A stretch of DNA of 64,000 bases from a virus. The stretch covers positions 18,835 through 82,834 of IMG/VR virus record IMGVR_UViG_3300037087_000046. The stretch is one strand, 5' to 3'. Below, one piece after another: positions 31,693 to 40,685 of the stretch. Within the stretch, counting starts at the first letter, position 1. Each line of letters opens with the position of its first letter. The notes below the pieces were generated by a model. It saw only the letters and a program-made list of their open reading frames with translations. It made no database searches and was not told the DNA's origin. A program made the translations under genes and the position numbers.

Positions 31693-31718
31693 CAGTAGTC
31701 AGTGTAGCATGCTACACT
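31689..31718 (+). promoter_or_regulatory. Promoter with a variant palindromic operator
   Basis: TTGACA at 31689-31694, 18-bp spacer, TACACT at 31713-31718. CAGTGTAGCATGCTACACTG (31700-31719) is a perfect 20-bp palindrome of the same layout as the AGTCTAAC type but with different arms. TTTCTCGTAG follows. Confidence 0.8.
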
Positions 31719-31752
31719 GTTTCTCGTAGGTCAACTCAAAGGAGACAAAACA

Positions 31753-32046
31753 ATGTACACAGTATACGTAAACGGAGTTGAAGTTGGCAAAGTAGAAAAT
31801 ATCAATATCGAAGGGGACATTGTTATTGCGGGTAATTACATGCAGTATCATTTCGCAGGAGACCCTAAATGGTATGGCAGCCTTGAAGAAGCCTGCCAAC
31901 ACCCTGTAGTTGGCTCAGTATTGGAATCCCGCGATATGTCAGACTATTGTGAATGCTGCCATGAGGTTACTGATTGGGTATGGTGTAAAGGTCCAAAAGG
32001 AATGCAGCGCATGTGTGACTCTTGTAGGTCTGATTGGGATGATTAG
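31753..32046 (+). CDS. Zinc-ribbon hypothetical protein
   Basis: 97 residues: beta-rich N-terminus (MYTVYVNGVEVGKVEN) and a C-terminal CECC ... CDSC pair that could bind zinc. AAAGGAGA precedes the ATG. Unknown. Confidence 0.65.
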   Translation: MYTVYVNGVEVGKVENINIEGDIVIAGNYMQYHFAGDPKWYGSLEEACQHPVVGSVLESRDMSDYCECCHEVTDWVWCKGPKGMQRMCDSCRSDWDD

Positions 32047-32143
32047 ACCAACCAACATGCGCTACTCAGTGTTAGCCATGTTGGCTCTGCCACCAATACT
32101 CATAGATTCCTACGTCATGGTGGTAGCCTTCATGCAGAAATGA
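32039..32143 (+). CDS. Small membrane protein
   Basis: 34 residues with a hydrophobic core (YSVLAMLALPPILIDSYVMVV). It overlaps both neighbours by a few bases. Support is layout only. Confidence 0.4.
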   Translation: MIRPTNMRYSVLAMLALPPILIDSYVMVVAFMQK

Positions 32144-32226
32144 ACCTACTTCGTAAGTATAAGTGCATTCGTCGTGTGGAGGTGTACAGGGTTAAGAAGG
32201 ATGGTACTTTGGTTCCCATGCTGTAG
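32140..32226 (+). CDS. Small basic protein
   Basis: 28 residues, MNLLRKYKCIRRVEVYRVKK, with an ATGA overlap upstream. Unknown. Confidence 0.4.
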   Translation: MNLLRKYKCIRRVEVYRVKKDGTLVPML

Positions 32227-32257
32227 GAAAGTGTTTGACAAGAAAGGAATACGAGCC

Positions 32258-32641
32258 GTGCTAACAATCTATTTTTGTGGACAAAATGTAAAGGTTCCAC
32301 GCGAGTTTGATTATCCTATCCCATGTGCCCACCCGAAAGACCAAGTGGCTTTTGCCCGTTCTATTGCTAAACGGGTTAATGCAGGTGAAGACATCCACCT
32401 TGCTACCAATAGCGACCATATGGTAAAGGAGTTCAATATCCTTATTGGTCTATGGGGAAAACCAGAATTAGCAGATGAATGGGGTTATAGCCCTGATGAA
32501 GTATTACACCACTCTGATGTAATATGCTATGATGGGGAACCCTGTGATATTAACCAGCCGGAAGGTATTGAACTTAAAAGCGTTGATGAGGTTATTGATA
32601 GACAAAACAATATCTGTGATGCAATTTTCTGGAGAGACTAA
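32258..32641 (+). CDS. Hypothetical protein with an ABC-ATPase-like tail motif
   Basis: 127 residues from GTG at 32258. VAFARSIAKRVNAGEDIHLATNSDHMVKE resembles the stretch before and including the H-loop of SMC/ABC-type ATPases (xTHSxH), but no Walker A or B is present, so it is not a complete ATPase. Similar short phage proteins exist without known function. Confidence 0.5.
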   Translation: MLTIYFCGQNVKVPREFDYPIPCAHPKDQVAFARSIAKRVNAGEDIHLATNSDHMVKEFNILIGLWGKPELADEWGYSPDEVLHHSDVICYDGEPCDINQPEGIELKSVDEVIDRQNNICDAIFWRD

Positions 32642-32703
32642 AGAAGCATTGCAGTATTATTTGCAAGCCAAAACTAACATACGGATGGGAACTGAATGAA
32701 ACT

Positions 32704-33486
32704 ATGAAATTTAATTACTTAAAACTTGATGGGAAGATTTATTTTAAGCCAGAGGGGCAGTATTCTGAAGTACCCTCATTCCTGTTGTTTGATGGGGTAG
32801 TACCGGGAAACACATACTTGTCTTATTGGAAAGTGGTGAATGCTATCCCCCAGCGCGTATGTAAGAAACCCTACACCAAAAGCAAATATATGCTTAAAGA
32901 AGGTATGCCCGAAGGTATGGATAAGGAATTGCGTGGTCTGCCAGATGATTCCCTACAACCTTGTTATGATAAGGTGTCATGGGAAGTACCTGAAGAAGAT
33001 ATTGAGGTTGAATGGGTTTGCCTGGGTGAATACAATCTCACGCCCTGTCAGCCCTTAAAGAACTTGCAAACGCCCACCCCCGTTAAACTTACCGTTCCAG
33101 AAATTGCCCACCAAGCATTCCCCTGTAGTCTGGACAGTCAGGATAGTTTCAACGTCATCCGTGAATATGTCAAACAGAACATTGACCTTAAATGGGCTTC
33201 AATCACCTCAGACTATGATTTCTGCCTGACAGTGAAAAAAGTTATACCCTATTATGAGCCTACCAAGAAACTGGTTAATAACCGTGCCACTACCATTTTT
33301 GAGTGTGCTCCCAAAACACATAAGGGGGTACATGAGGGTTATACCCAGTGCCCATCATTTAGTGGAAATACCCACCAAGAGTTGCTGGATAACATTGATA
33401 ACTACCTACAAGGGTTAATCAAAATAATTAACGAGCCACTGGTTGATTGCCCACACTGCAAAGGAACTGGCGTATGCAACGTATAA
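32704..33486 (+). CDS. Hypothetical protein with C-terminal zinc knuckle
   Basis: 260 residues. A long region without recognised motifs ends in a segment of the form CPHCKGTGVC, half of a DnaJ-type zinc site. It overlaps the radical SAM gene. Unknown. Confidence 0.6.
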   Translation: MKFNYLKLDGKIYFKPEGQYSEVPSFLLFDGVVPGNTYLSYWKVVNAIPQRVCKKPYTKSKYMLKEGMPEGMDKELRGLPDDSLQPCYDKVSWEVPEEDIEVEWVCLGEYNLTPCQPLKNLQTPTPVKLTVPEIAHQAFPCSLDSQDSFNVIREYVKQNIDLKWASITSDYDFCLTVKKVIPYYEPTKKLVNNRATTIFECAPKTHKGVHEGYTQCPSFSGNTHQELLDNIDNYLQGLIKIINEPLVDCPHCKGTGVCNV

Positions 33487-34268
33487 CTGTCCCTACGGGG
33501 GACATTTTAATCAAAGATGGTATGGAATTTTTATCGTTGGGTGACTATGGGGCAGTTCTGCATGGGGACTTACTCCCACTTGAAACTAAGTGGGTTATTA
33601 CAATATCAACACAATATGGCTGCTCCATGATGTGTAAATTTTGTGATGTCCCCAAGGTAGGTCCAGGAAAAAATATACCCATTCAACACCTTATGGAACA
33701 GGTTATTATTGCAAGGAGCCTCCACCCTGAAGTAACATCCTGTGACAGATTAAATGTCCATTTTGCCCGTATGGGTGAACCCAGTTGGAACCCAGATGTA
33801 ATTAAATGTGCCAAGACATTGAAGTTTTTATACCCCGGTTTTATCGTACACCCTGTGGTAAGCACCATGCTCCCTAAAGACAATAAGAACCTTCATGGGT
33901 TCTTATCTGATTGGATACACATTAAAAACGATGTCTATGATGGTAATGCCGGACTCCAATTCTCTATCAATTCCACAGATGAAGTAGAGCGTGCAGAAAT
34001 GTTTAGTGGGAACTGTATGTCATTGGAACAAATTAGTTGTATGATGGATACCCTCCCCCACCCAAAGGGTAGGAAAATTACACTGAACTTTGCCTTGGCA
34101 AACTATACAATTGACCCCATAACTCTGCTTAATTTCTTTGACCCGGATGACTATATAATTAAGTTGACACCCATGCATGGGTTGGAAACACCACAGGGGT
34201 ATGAGAAAATTGCAGATGATTGTAGGAATGCCGGGTATGATGTCGAGGACTTAGGTAGGATTACTTGA
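33474..34268 (+). CDS. Radical SAM protein, RlmN/Cfr-like
   Basis: 264 residues from ATG at 33474 (AAGGA upstream). GCSMMCKFCD near residue 45 is the CxxxCxxC iron-sulfur site, and ARMGEPSWNPDV near 100 equals the GMGEPxxN motif of the rRNA/tRNA adenine methyltransferases RlmN and Cfr. It is shorter than those (about 370), lacks their N-terminal domain and stops before the second catalytic Cys, so the reaction is unclear. It is next to NrdG. Confidence 0.7.
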   Translation: MQRITVPTGDILIKDGMEFLSLGDYGAVLHGDLLPLETKWVITISTQYGCSMMCKFCDVPKVGPGKNIPIQHLMEQVIIARSLHPEVTSCDRLNVHFARMGEPSWNPDVIKCAKTLKFLYPGFIVHPVVSTMLPKDNKNLHGFLSDWIHIKNDVYDGNAGLQFSINSTDEVERAEMFSGNCMSLEQISCMMDTLPHPKGRKITLNFALANYTIDPITLLNFFDPDDYIIKLTPMHGLETPQGYEKIADDCRNAGYDVEDLGRIT

Positions 34269-34281
34269 CGGAGTATACTGT

Positions 34282-34803
34282 ATGCAATTCATAGGAATAC
34301 AACCATGCTCCCTTGTTGATTGGCCTGGGCACCCTTGTGTAACCGTTTTTACACAAGGGTGTAACATGCGCTGCTACTATTGTCATAACAATTTTGGCAA
34401 CAGTGGTACACTGTTGGACTACATGCAAGATATTATTTCTTCTCCATTGCACTATGTAATTATTTCTGGTGGAGAACCTACCATACATAATGACTTGCCC
34501 GAATTGGTACATGATTTACGGTACTACCGTAAGAAGGTAGGTGTACACACCAATGGAACAAATTTACAGTCCTTAAAGGACTGTCAGTTTGACTATATCG
34601 CTATGGATATTAAGGCACCGTTGGACAAGTACGAACTGGTTACCAGTTCGTTATTTGCCCCCTCGTCAAAGGTAATCAAATATGTTCGGGAGCATCCCGA
34701 ACATACCTTCCGCTGCACCCTAAATAAACACTTGACAAAGGACGATGAACAACGTATCATTGATCTTGTTGGTGAGGATGTTAAATTCCAAAAGGAGAAT
34801 TGA
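34282..34803 (+). CDS. nrdG: Anaerobic ribonucleotide reductase activating enzyme (radical SAM)
   Basis: 173 residues. FTQGCNMRCYYCHN near 28-41 is the CxxxCxxC cluster site; IISGGEPTI near 63 and VGVHTNGTN near 90 bind SAM. It generates the glycyl radical on NrdD. Several perfect hairpins lie inside (13 bp at 34330, shorter ones at 34632 and 34685). Confidence 0.88.
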   Translation: MQFIGIQPCSLVDWPGHPCVTVFTQGCNMRCYYCHNNFGNSGTLLDYMQDIISSPLHYVIISGGEPTIHNDLPELVHDLRYYRKKVGVHTNGTNLQSLKDCQFDYIAMDIKAPLDKYELVTSSLFAPSSKVIKYVREHPEHTFRCTLNKHLTKDDEQRIIDLVGEDVKFQKEN

Positions 34804-34804
34804 G

Positions 34805-35047
34805 ATGGGGGCAATTAAATTTGGCTGCGTGTCCAGTGAGACACATTTAGGTGGTAGTTGGTGTTCCGATAAATGTGATTTATATAATGATATTTGGGGT
34901 GTGTGTACTGAAGATTGGGACTTACAACGTGGATATAATTGCCCTATTTTTGGGTACCCAGCAGGGGTGTATACGTTTGATTTAGCCATTAAACGATGTT
35001 GCGTGTGTGGATTTATCGAATGCAGCGCCGAGGAAGCCCTGAAATGA
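34805..35047 (+). CDS. Cysteine-rich hypothetical protein
   Basis: 80 residues, eight Cys including CVCGFIEC at the C-terminus. AAAAGGAG precedes the ATG. Unknown. Confidence 0.6.
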   Translation: MGAIKFGCVSSETHLGGSWCSDKCDLYNDIWGVCTEDWDLQRGYNCPIFGYPAGVYTFDLAIKRCCVCGFIECSAEEALK

Positions 35048-35343
35048 AACCTTGCCCATTTTGTAGTGGAGAAGGACATATTTGGCGGGACGCTTTTATT
35101 GTCTGTTATGATTGTGGTGCTCTCACTAAGAGGGGGCATTCCTCCCTAAAATCCGCCGTTAATGGTTGGGATAGTGGTAGGGTGATGCACATCCAGGATG
35201 CCCTACTGCCCAAGTATACCAAATGGGGTGAAGAAAAGCGTCCCAGGGGCTGGGAGATGATTGAAAATCTCAAGAAAAGAATTGTTGGTGGGGCTAATTT
35301 GTCCCCTTATGAGTCACTTGTTAAGTGGTTAGTTTATGTATGA
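35044..35343 (+). CDS. Lar-like zinc-ribbon protein
   Basis: 99 residues from ATG at 35044 (ATGA overlap). MKPCPFCSGEGHIWRD and VCYDCGALTKRG followed by AVNGWDSG are the Lar-family layout (CPFCGG ... CxxCGA ... WN). Lar proteins were first linked to relief of type I restriction, but most phage members are untested. Confidence 0.7.
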   Translation: MKPCPFCSGEGHIWRDAFIVCYDCGALTKRGHSSLKSAVNGWDSGRVMHIQDALLPKYTKWGEEKRPRGWEMIENLKKRIVGGANLSPYESLVKWLVYV

Positions 35344-35995
35344 GCAATCTGGAATGAATTTTTGGGTAGCAACAAAGTTAGTTAGGGTGGGATAGTGAAC
35401 CTTTATGACTTTCTCAAAAAACGGCGTCAGGATTTTGATCAGTTTTAGTAGGTGAGTCAGTGATTCCACCAAAAGTAAAAAAGAATTTAACCAAATAAGT
35501 GGGCTTGTTAGTATTACTTACCCAAATGGTTTTGTCTTGTTACCGGAAAACTAACAACCTACCCGTTAAAATAACTTGCATTTTGGTCCCCAGAACGTAT
35601 CCTTATATATGGGCACAAAAATACCCTAATTTTGGTCAAAATGAGGGTATGCCAAAATAAAGCCTCTCAGGAGGCTTTTTATGTCTTGTCCGCCCAACCG
35701 GAGGGATGCCCCTCCTAAAGTGCCACCACGGGGCTGGAATAGGGCTTCCTGCCCTATTAGAATTGTTTAGTCTGTCTGTAGAATGACACTTGCCCAAAAT
35801 AGGGCAAAAATGCCCTTCCTGACTCGTTTCTGATTTTTTCACTGAATTACCCCGAAAATCCATTCATACAAACACGTTTACCAACATTAAATTTATCCAT
35901 TGCGAATTTTCAAAAAAACGTTCTTAAAGTCCTTTTCACACATTTTTCACTCTTTAATGTTTTATTTTATCAGTAACCTTTAGGTAAGATTTAAC
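35344..35995. other. Convergent intergenic region
   Basis: About 650 bases between blocks 2 and 3 with no convincing gene. It holds a bidirectional hairpin (TACCCT ... AGGGTA with ATTTTG/CAAAAT inside, 35622-35649), a terminator, further small hairpins (ATAGGGC/GCCCTAT near 35737), and at about 35415-35490 a decayed relative of the inverted repeat (ATTTTGATCAG, GTGAGTCAGTGATT, CCAAAAGTAAAA). Confidence 0.7.
35657..35680 (+). terminator. Rho-independent terminator of block 2
   Basis: AAAGCCTC, loop TCAG, GAGGCTTTTT. The A-run before the stem also lets it act on transcripts arriving from block 3. Confidence 0.85.
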
Positions 35996-36043
35996 TTAAC
36001 TGGTTACCCACTTCTTGTACATACGGTGTGCCTCCTCTTTCAT
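35996..36043 (-). CDS. Very small possible protein
   Basis: 15 residues, MKEEAHRMYKKWVTS, with GGGGAG before the ATG and tight coupling to the upstream stop. Low support. Confidence 0.3.
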   Translation of the reverse strand: MKEEAHRMYKKWVTS

Positions 36044-36044
36044 G

Positions 36045-36305
36045 TTACTCTCCCCAAATGCGTTGGCATAGGTATCTGGCACGTTGTACAGCAATGTGCT
36101 GGTTGTAAGCATCTCCCAGTTCGACACAGGTAGAAATTAGCCAACCTGCATAATATTCCCTGGTTACAGCCATAGATACTGTAGGAGGATAAAAACAAAA
36201 CCCTAATCTATTAAGGGTATGAATACAATCTTCAATTTCTGAGTAACGCACCTCTCTCATTGGGAGTTTATCCGGGCGTGATACCTTTTGGCTGTATAGA
36301 TTCAT
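36045..36305 (-). CDS. Hypothetical protein
   Basis: 86 residues ending block 3. Contains IEDCIHTLNRLGFCFYPP and a helical tail. ATGA overlap with the upstream gene. Unknown. Confidence 0.6.
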   Translation of the reverse strand: MNLYSQKVSRPDKLPMREVRYSEIEDCIHTLNRLGFCFYPPTVSMAVTREYYAGWLISTCVELGDAYNQHIAVQRARYLCQRIWGE

Positions 36306-36556
36306 CTCACCACCTCTTTCTGATATTGTTTGACAAGTTCCTCAAGCATCTTGATTGCAATGACTAACTCATCTGGGCAGGTTTCCACTTGCGCCATATC
36401 CCATTTACCATTACGGCGATTGTATTGCACATCATCCTGGCTCAGGTAGATGCACCAGTCAGGTGTTTCAAGGATAAAGATGTTTCCGCCTTTGGTTAGG
36501 GATAAACCTTCCCAGTGGCCTTGCTCAAGCAGTTCAGCGATTCGGCGTAGTATCAT
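36302..36556 (-). CDS. Hypothetical protein
   Basis: 84 residues, NIFILETPDWCIYLSQDD then a coiled C-terminus. Coupled to both neighbours. Unknown. Confidence 0.6.
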   Translation of the reverse strand: MILRRIAELLEQGHWEGLSLTKGGNIFILETPDWCIYLSQDDVQYNRRNGKWDMAQVETCPDELVIAIKMLEELVKQYQKEVVR

Positions 36557-36756
36557 TTGATTGTATTCCCCCAGTCATCTTCTGTCCGATTTCCATTATA
36601 TGCTTCTACCCGTATCTCTCTGATGGGGATTACTCTAACGCATTTGCCACAACAAGGTACAGTTGTTAGCTTCCTATTACCGTAGGCTTCCACGTTATAC
36701 ACTACGTTGTCAGGTAGTTCAACTTCTTTCCCACAATGGGGGCATGTGATAATCAT
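36553..36756 (-). CDS. Zinc-ribbon hypothetical protein
   Basis: 67 residues from ATG at 36756 (GGAG upstream), MIITCPHCGKEVELP then CCGKC, giving a probable four-Cys zinc site. Unknown. Confidence 0.65.
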   Translation of the reverse strand: MIITCPHCGKEVELPDNVVYNVEAYGNRKLTTVPCCGKCVRVIPIREIRVEAYNGNRTEDDWGNTIK

Positions 36757-36851
36757 CGTCTCTTGTCTCCGATACAAAGGGCTGGGATTATGAGGCAAAG
36801 GGCAAAAACAGTTTGCCAGATAAAACACGATACATTAGTGGTTGCTAACAT
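36753..36851 (-). CDS. Small membrane protein
   Basis: 32 residues with FIWQTVFALCLIIPALC hydrophobic stretch. GGGAGATAATC precedes the ATG, identical to the site inside the next gene. ATGA overlap downstream. Confidence 0.5.
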   Translation of the reverse strand: MLATTNVSCFIWQTVFALCLIIPALCIGDKRR

Positions 36852-37182
36852 GATTATCTCCCTGGCGTTTGTGACGTTTTATACATGCTTCTACATGTAT
36901 CCGTAGGTTTTCTGGGTCGGTGGCGTATGCTTTAGCCGCCTTGCTGCGAAGGCTTCCCCAGATAACTCTTGCCCTAATCATAGGGTGATATATGTGATTG
37001 AACGCAGAATTTCTTACATTAACATTGGGTGTTAGCATGATTATCTCCCTGGGTGATTCAATACCTTGAAAATGCCCTTCGGAGTCAATCTTCCCCTCAG
37101 ACTGGAATTTTCTGAATAGCCTTGCCATTGCAGCGGCATTATCTAACCGCTTGCTCAGGTCTACTTCTTCGGGTGTTAGCAT
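36835..37182 (-). CDS. Hypothetical protein, possibly with an internal start
   Basis: 115 residues beginning MLTPEEVDLSKRLDN. At residue 49 the sequence REIIMLTPNVNV carries a second MLTP encoded behind GGGAGATAATCATG, the same module that starts the downstream small membrane gene. Translation could also start there (37038) and give a 67-residue product. Unknown. Confidence 0.55.
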   Translation of the reverse strand: MLTPEEVDLSKRLDNAAAMARLFRKFQSEGKIDSEGHFQGIESPREIIMLTPNVNVRNSAFNHIYHPMIRARVIWGSLRSKAAKAYATDPENLRIHVEACIKRHKRQGDNHVSNH

Positions 37183-37185
37183 GAT

Positions 37186-37392
37186 TTAGTTCTCCTTTAG
37201 GATTGCCCCCAGATAGTGCATTATAGACCACTGGCGGACGTTGTTAGTTGTATAGATTGCTGATAATTCAAACAAAAGGTTCCCAGCGTCTTCTTTTAGG
37301 GCAAATTCAAGCATTGATTGAACAATAGCGTCTTGCCGGAACGCTTCTGGGAATCTATCATAAAAGCCTTTCCAAAGCAAGGAAAAAAACAT
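37186..37392 (-). CDS. Hypothetical protein
   Basis: 68 helical residues (FRQDAIVQSMLEFALKEDAG). TAATG overlap with the upstream small gene. Unknown. Confidence 0.55.
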   Translation of the reverse strand: MFFSLLWKGFYDRFPEAFRQDAIVQSMLEFALKEDAGNLLFELSAIYTTNNVRQWSIMHYLGAILKEN

Positions 37393-37493
37393 TAGTCAAA
37401 ATCCCCCATTTCTCTGCACAGTGATTCAAACTCCTGTTGCTCGGCCTCATATTCCTGGTCTTCTGTTTCCATTGTGTCAAAGTCTTTGTCCAT
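37392..37493 (-). CDS. Small acidic protein
   Basis: 33 residues, strongly acidic (METEDQEYEAEQQEFES). GAAAGGA precedes the ATG. It could be a charge mimic, but that is speculation. Confidence 0.5.
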   Translation of the reverse strand: MDKDFDTMETEDQEYEAEQQEFESLCREMGDFD

Positions 37494-37602
37494 TTTTTAT
37501 TTCCTTTCGATTTTATTTGTCAGGGGGAGACAAACATTGACTCCCCCTGTTGCCCCACGCCTGAGAACGTGGCGGCAAACTAAAACTTTTGTAACTGTCT
37601 GG

Positions 37603-38316
<714 letters not shown>

Positions 38317-38617
38317 TTCCTACCTCTCTCCCGCTTGTGCGGCCTCCGATGTGGTTCCTCTTGTGGTGTAGGTGTACGTTTTGGTACACTCTATAAAGTG
38401 TGTCATAATGATACACTTTTAATGACGACTTGCTGTGTCGTTATTCCTAAGTCCAGCAAATTCAATTTTTTTAAAGATTCTGTGCATGATCATTCAAAGA
38501 TTGCATTTTGCAAGGTCGTCAAATATTTGACACATGATTAGTCAAAATATTGACACAGATGTTCCAAAACGAACACCGAAAGAACCATAAGACAAGAATC
38601 GTGCCAAGATTATACGG
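38317..38617. other. Intergenic region with repeated GACACA/ACACT motifs
   Basis: About 300 bases upstream of the alanine-rich gene. It holds ACACTCTATAAAGTGT and AAGTGT ... ACACTT inverted pairs (38386-38418) and TTTGACACA and ATTGACACA direct copies (38526, 38549). Similar GTGTCC/GGACACA motifs lie at 41397-41513, so one binding protein may use both. Promoter boxes are not clear. Confidence 0.45.
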
Positions 38618-38755
38618 TTAAAACCATCCTTCCCAGAAGAAGATGCACACCCCGGCGATAAAGAAAAGGAGACCATAGAACAGATAATCAAATCGTTTAA
38701 CGCCATTGATAAGAAAAAGGATAATCGCGATGATAAAAAACGGTGTAGAAATCAT
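38618..38755 (-). CDS. Small membrane protein
   Basis: 45 residues, two hydrophobic helices (PFFIIAIILFLING and FYGLLFFIAGVCIFF) around a basic turn. GGGAGG is ideally placed before the ATG. Unknown. Confidence 0.65.
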   Translation of the reverse strand: MISTPFFIIAIILFLINGVKRFDYLFYGLLFFIAGVCIFFWEGWF

Positions 38756-38756
38756 T

Positions 38757-38849
38757 TTACCACCTCCCAAGGGCAATCATAAATGCCACAAAAACATCAG
38801 GATGAAAAGCAAATTCGGGTCGTTCGAGAAGCAATTGTTCGGGTTTCAT
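38757..38849 (-). CDS. Small hypothetical protein
   Basis: 30 residues, MKPEQLLLERPEFAFHPDVF. ATGA overlap upstream and next to the membrane gene. Unknown. Confidence 0.45.
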   Translation of the reverse strand: MKPEQLLLERPEFAFHPDVFVAFMIALGRW

Positions 38850-39325
38850 AGTAATTCGCTCGCATATCCGTTGAAGTATTCCCCACGAATCACAGAACGC
38901 AGTTCTGAGAAAGAACCAAAATTAAATTCTGACTGGTGTTCCCGGATATACTCAATGCGTTCGGGTGGAGTAAAGCAATCCCTCCAAACATCGTTGGCCG
39001 CTTCACATTCCATCTCGCTGAATTTGTCTGCATCCAGAATTGGATAATCGGAAAGGGACTTTTCGATTTTGCACGCGATAATAAACTCTTCTGTGTCCAG
39101 GCGCACATATATTTCTTCAATCCATCCGCACGCCCAATGATCGTACCGTTCTACCCGGACGTTTTCGGATTCTCCTCCAAGCATTTCGAGTGCAACCTGG
39201 AAGTTGCATTCTTCCCAAATTTCAGAGTCACGGGAGCGTCCGGCAACCCCATACCAGTCTTGGTATTCGCTATCGTCTCCGGCAAAATTTGTGCAACCTG
39301 CCATTTGTTCTTTTCGTGTTTTCAT
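38846..39325 (-). CDS. Hypothetical phage protein
   Basis: 159 residues from ATG at 39325 (AAAGGA upstream). Acidic, with YDHWACGWIEEIYVRLD and later EMECEAANDVWRDCF; this pattern is seen in phage proteins of unknown function. Coupled to neighbours. Confidence 0.65.
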   Translation of the reverse strand: MKTRKEQMAGCTNFAGDDSEYQDWYGVAGRSRDSEIWEECNFQVALEMLGGESENVRVERYDHWACGWIEEIYVRLDTEEFIIACKIEKSLSDYPILDADKFSEMECEAANDVWRDCFTPPERIEYIREHQSEFNFGSFSELRSVIRGEYFNGYASELL

Positions 39326-39699
39326 GGTATCAGTCCTTTTTTCATCCAGAAAGTTTTTCCACAACTTGCACAACAAACTACATCGGAGTCAAGATGTAAT
39401 TCTGCCCCACACTCGCCTCTTGCTTCCGCCTCCTTGCGGATTTCATCGAGTATGATTCTACAAAGTGAATCTCTTTTTTTATCATTCAAACCGGACAATT
39501 TATGTCCTTTGCTCTTGATAAGTTTGTCACGCTCTTCGGTTGAGTAAGAGGGAACAAATTCCGGCTTTTCATTTCCCATATAGCGATAATGACCAAGTCC
39601 ACCAAGGGCGTGATATTTTTCGTTCCATAGAAAACAGAGAACTCTGTTAGTTGTATCACCTGAATCTTCGCGCTTCCGCCTCTTCAATGGGATAATCAT
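39322..39699 (-). CDS. Hypothetical zinc-binding protein
   Basis: 125 residues. C-terminal CGAELHLDSDVVCCASCGKTF suggests a zinc ribbon. The start is uncertain because no good ribosome site precedes 39699 and the upstream gene overlaps by 44 bases. Confidence 0.55.
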   Translation of the reverse strand: MIIPLKRRKREDSGDTTNRVLCFLWNEKYHALGGLGHYRYMGNEKPEFVPSYSTEERDKLIKSKGHKLSGLNDKKRDSLCRIILDEIRKEAEARGECGAELHLDSDVVCCASCGKTFWMKKGLIP

Positions 39700-39811
39700 A
39701 ATCCGGCTTGCGGATAGGCGGTTTTCGGTAGGGTTTAGAAAGTTTCTTTAGCAGTGCTTCAGAAGGCACGCCAAAGACTTTATAAACCCCGTTAGGGGTT
39801 GTGATATTCAT
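39656..39811 (-). CDS. Small hypothetical protein
   Basis: 51 residues, VYKVFGVPSEALLKKLSKPY then a proline/arginine tail. ATGA overlap with the upstream gene. Unknown. Confidence 0.5.
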   Translation of the reverse strand: MNITTPNGVYKVFGVPSEALLKKLSKPYRKPPIRKPDYDYPIEEAEARRFR

Positions 39812-40068
39812 TTCACAACCTCCAAGTCAGTATAGCCAATTTTTACAAGTTCATCCAGCAGGTCCTGATACTCCGGGGGTGTAGCGCGTCTAAGCCGAAG
39901 ATTTTTTGAGCATGCGCCATGCTGAACGTCGCCCTCTGGAAATTTGCGGAATTTAACACGCTGCAATCGTTTCCAGTTATCCATCCAATTAGGTGGATTG
40001 ATATGTTTTTCGATTCGTCGATACATGCGGAGTGCCTCTTTAAGCGGAGATTGCCCATTGAATATCAA
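39808..40068 (-). CDS. Hypothetical basic protein
   Basis: 86 residues from TTG at 40068, rich in Arg/Lys (MYRRIEKHINPPNW, KRLQRVKFRKFP). The start is weakly supported. Unknown. Confidence 0.5.
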   Translation of the reverse strand: MIFNGQSPLKEALRMYRRIEKHINPPNWMDNWKRLQRVKFRKFPEGDVQHGACSKNLRLRRATPPEYQDLLDELVKIGYTDLEVVK

Positions 40069-40100
40069 GAGGGCTGATTGTGGTTTTCCAAGTTCCGTAT

Positions 40101-40154
40101 TTAAAACTCCTGTATGATGATTCCGCGTTCGTCGGTTGTGAATGTTACTTTCAT
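40101..40154 (-). CDS. Very small possible protein
   Basis: 17 residues, MKVTFTTDERGIIIQEF, with an ATGA overlap upstream. Low support. Confidence 0.3.
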   Translation of the reverse strand: MKVTFTTDERGIIIQEF

Positions 40155-40684
40155 ACCATCTTCCCCTCTAGGGTAAATTCATACCCATTCGCTTCGATTG
40201 TTTCAATGATACATTCCCGGCTTGTCAGATATTCATATTCCCGGCGCAAGATTGAAAGATACTGTTTCCCAAGATCATGGATAAGCCCATAGTTAAGGTC
40301 TTCGATTTTCTCTTCGATTTCCTCTTGACAAACTCTTAAACATTTCCGATAACCGCGATGATAATCAATATTTTCAACCCGCGCCAGTTTATCAAGATGG
40401 GGTTGTATTTTGTCAAGAAATACTTTGGCCAGTTTGTAGGTATCACACTCCATTCCATGTTCTTCAAGTATTTTTTTAGCCGTTCCGTAGGGATAATCAC
40501 AATTCAGACTAATGGTTCCACGAAATGTGTTAAACTCCGTGATTTTAACGCCGACACGTTCCGCGTCCTCGTAAACGTATTGCCACCAGTCATAATCGGC
40601 GTTATCCCATTTTTCAATGATTTTATCCTGAACTTTTTCCGATAATTCGTTGAACTGGTAAACCCTCGTTGTTATTTCTCTCAT
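40151..40684 (-). CDS. Hypothetical helical protein
   Basis: 177 residues from ATG at 40684 (GAGG upstream). The N-terminus VYQFNELSEKVQDKIIEKW is a recurrent phage and plasmid motif (FxELxExxxxxAxxxW). The rest is helical and acidic. Function unknown. Confidence 0.65.
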   Translation of the reverse strand: MREITTRVYQFNELSEKVQDKIIEKWDNADYDWWQYVYEDAERVGVKITEFNTFRGTISLNCDYPYGTAKKILEEHGMECDTYKLAKVFLDKIQPHLDKLARVENIDYHRGYRKCLRVCQEEIEEKIEDLNYGLIHDLGKQYLSILRREYEYLTSRECIIETIEANGYEFTLEGKMV

Positions 40685-40685
40685 G

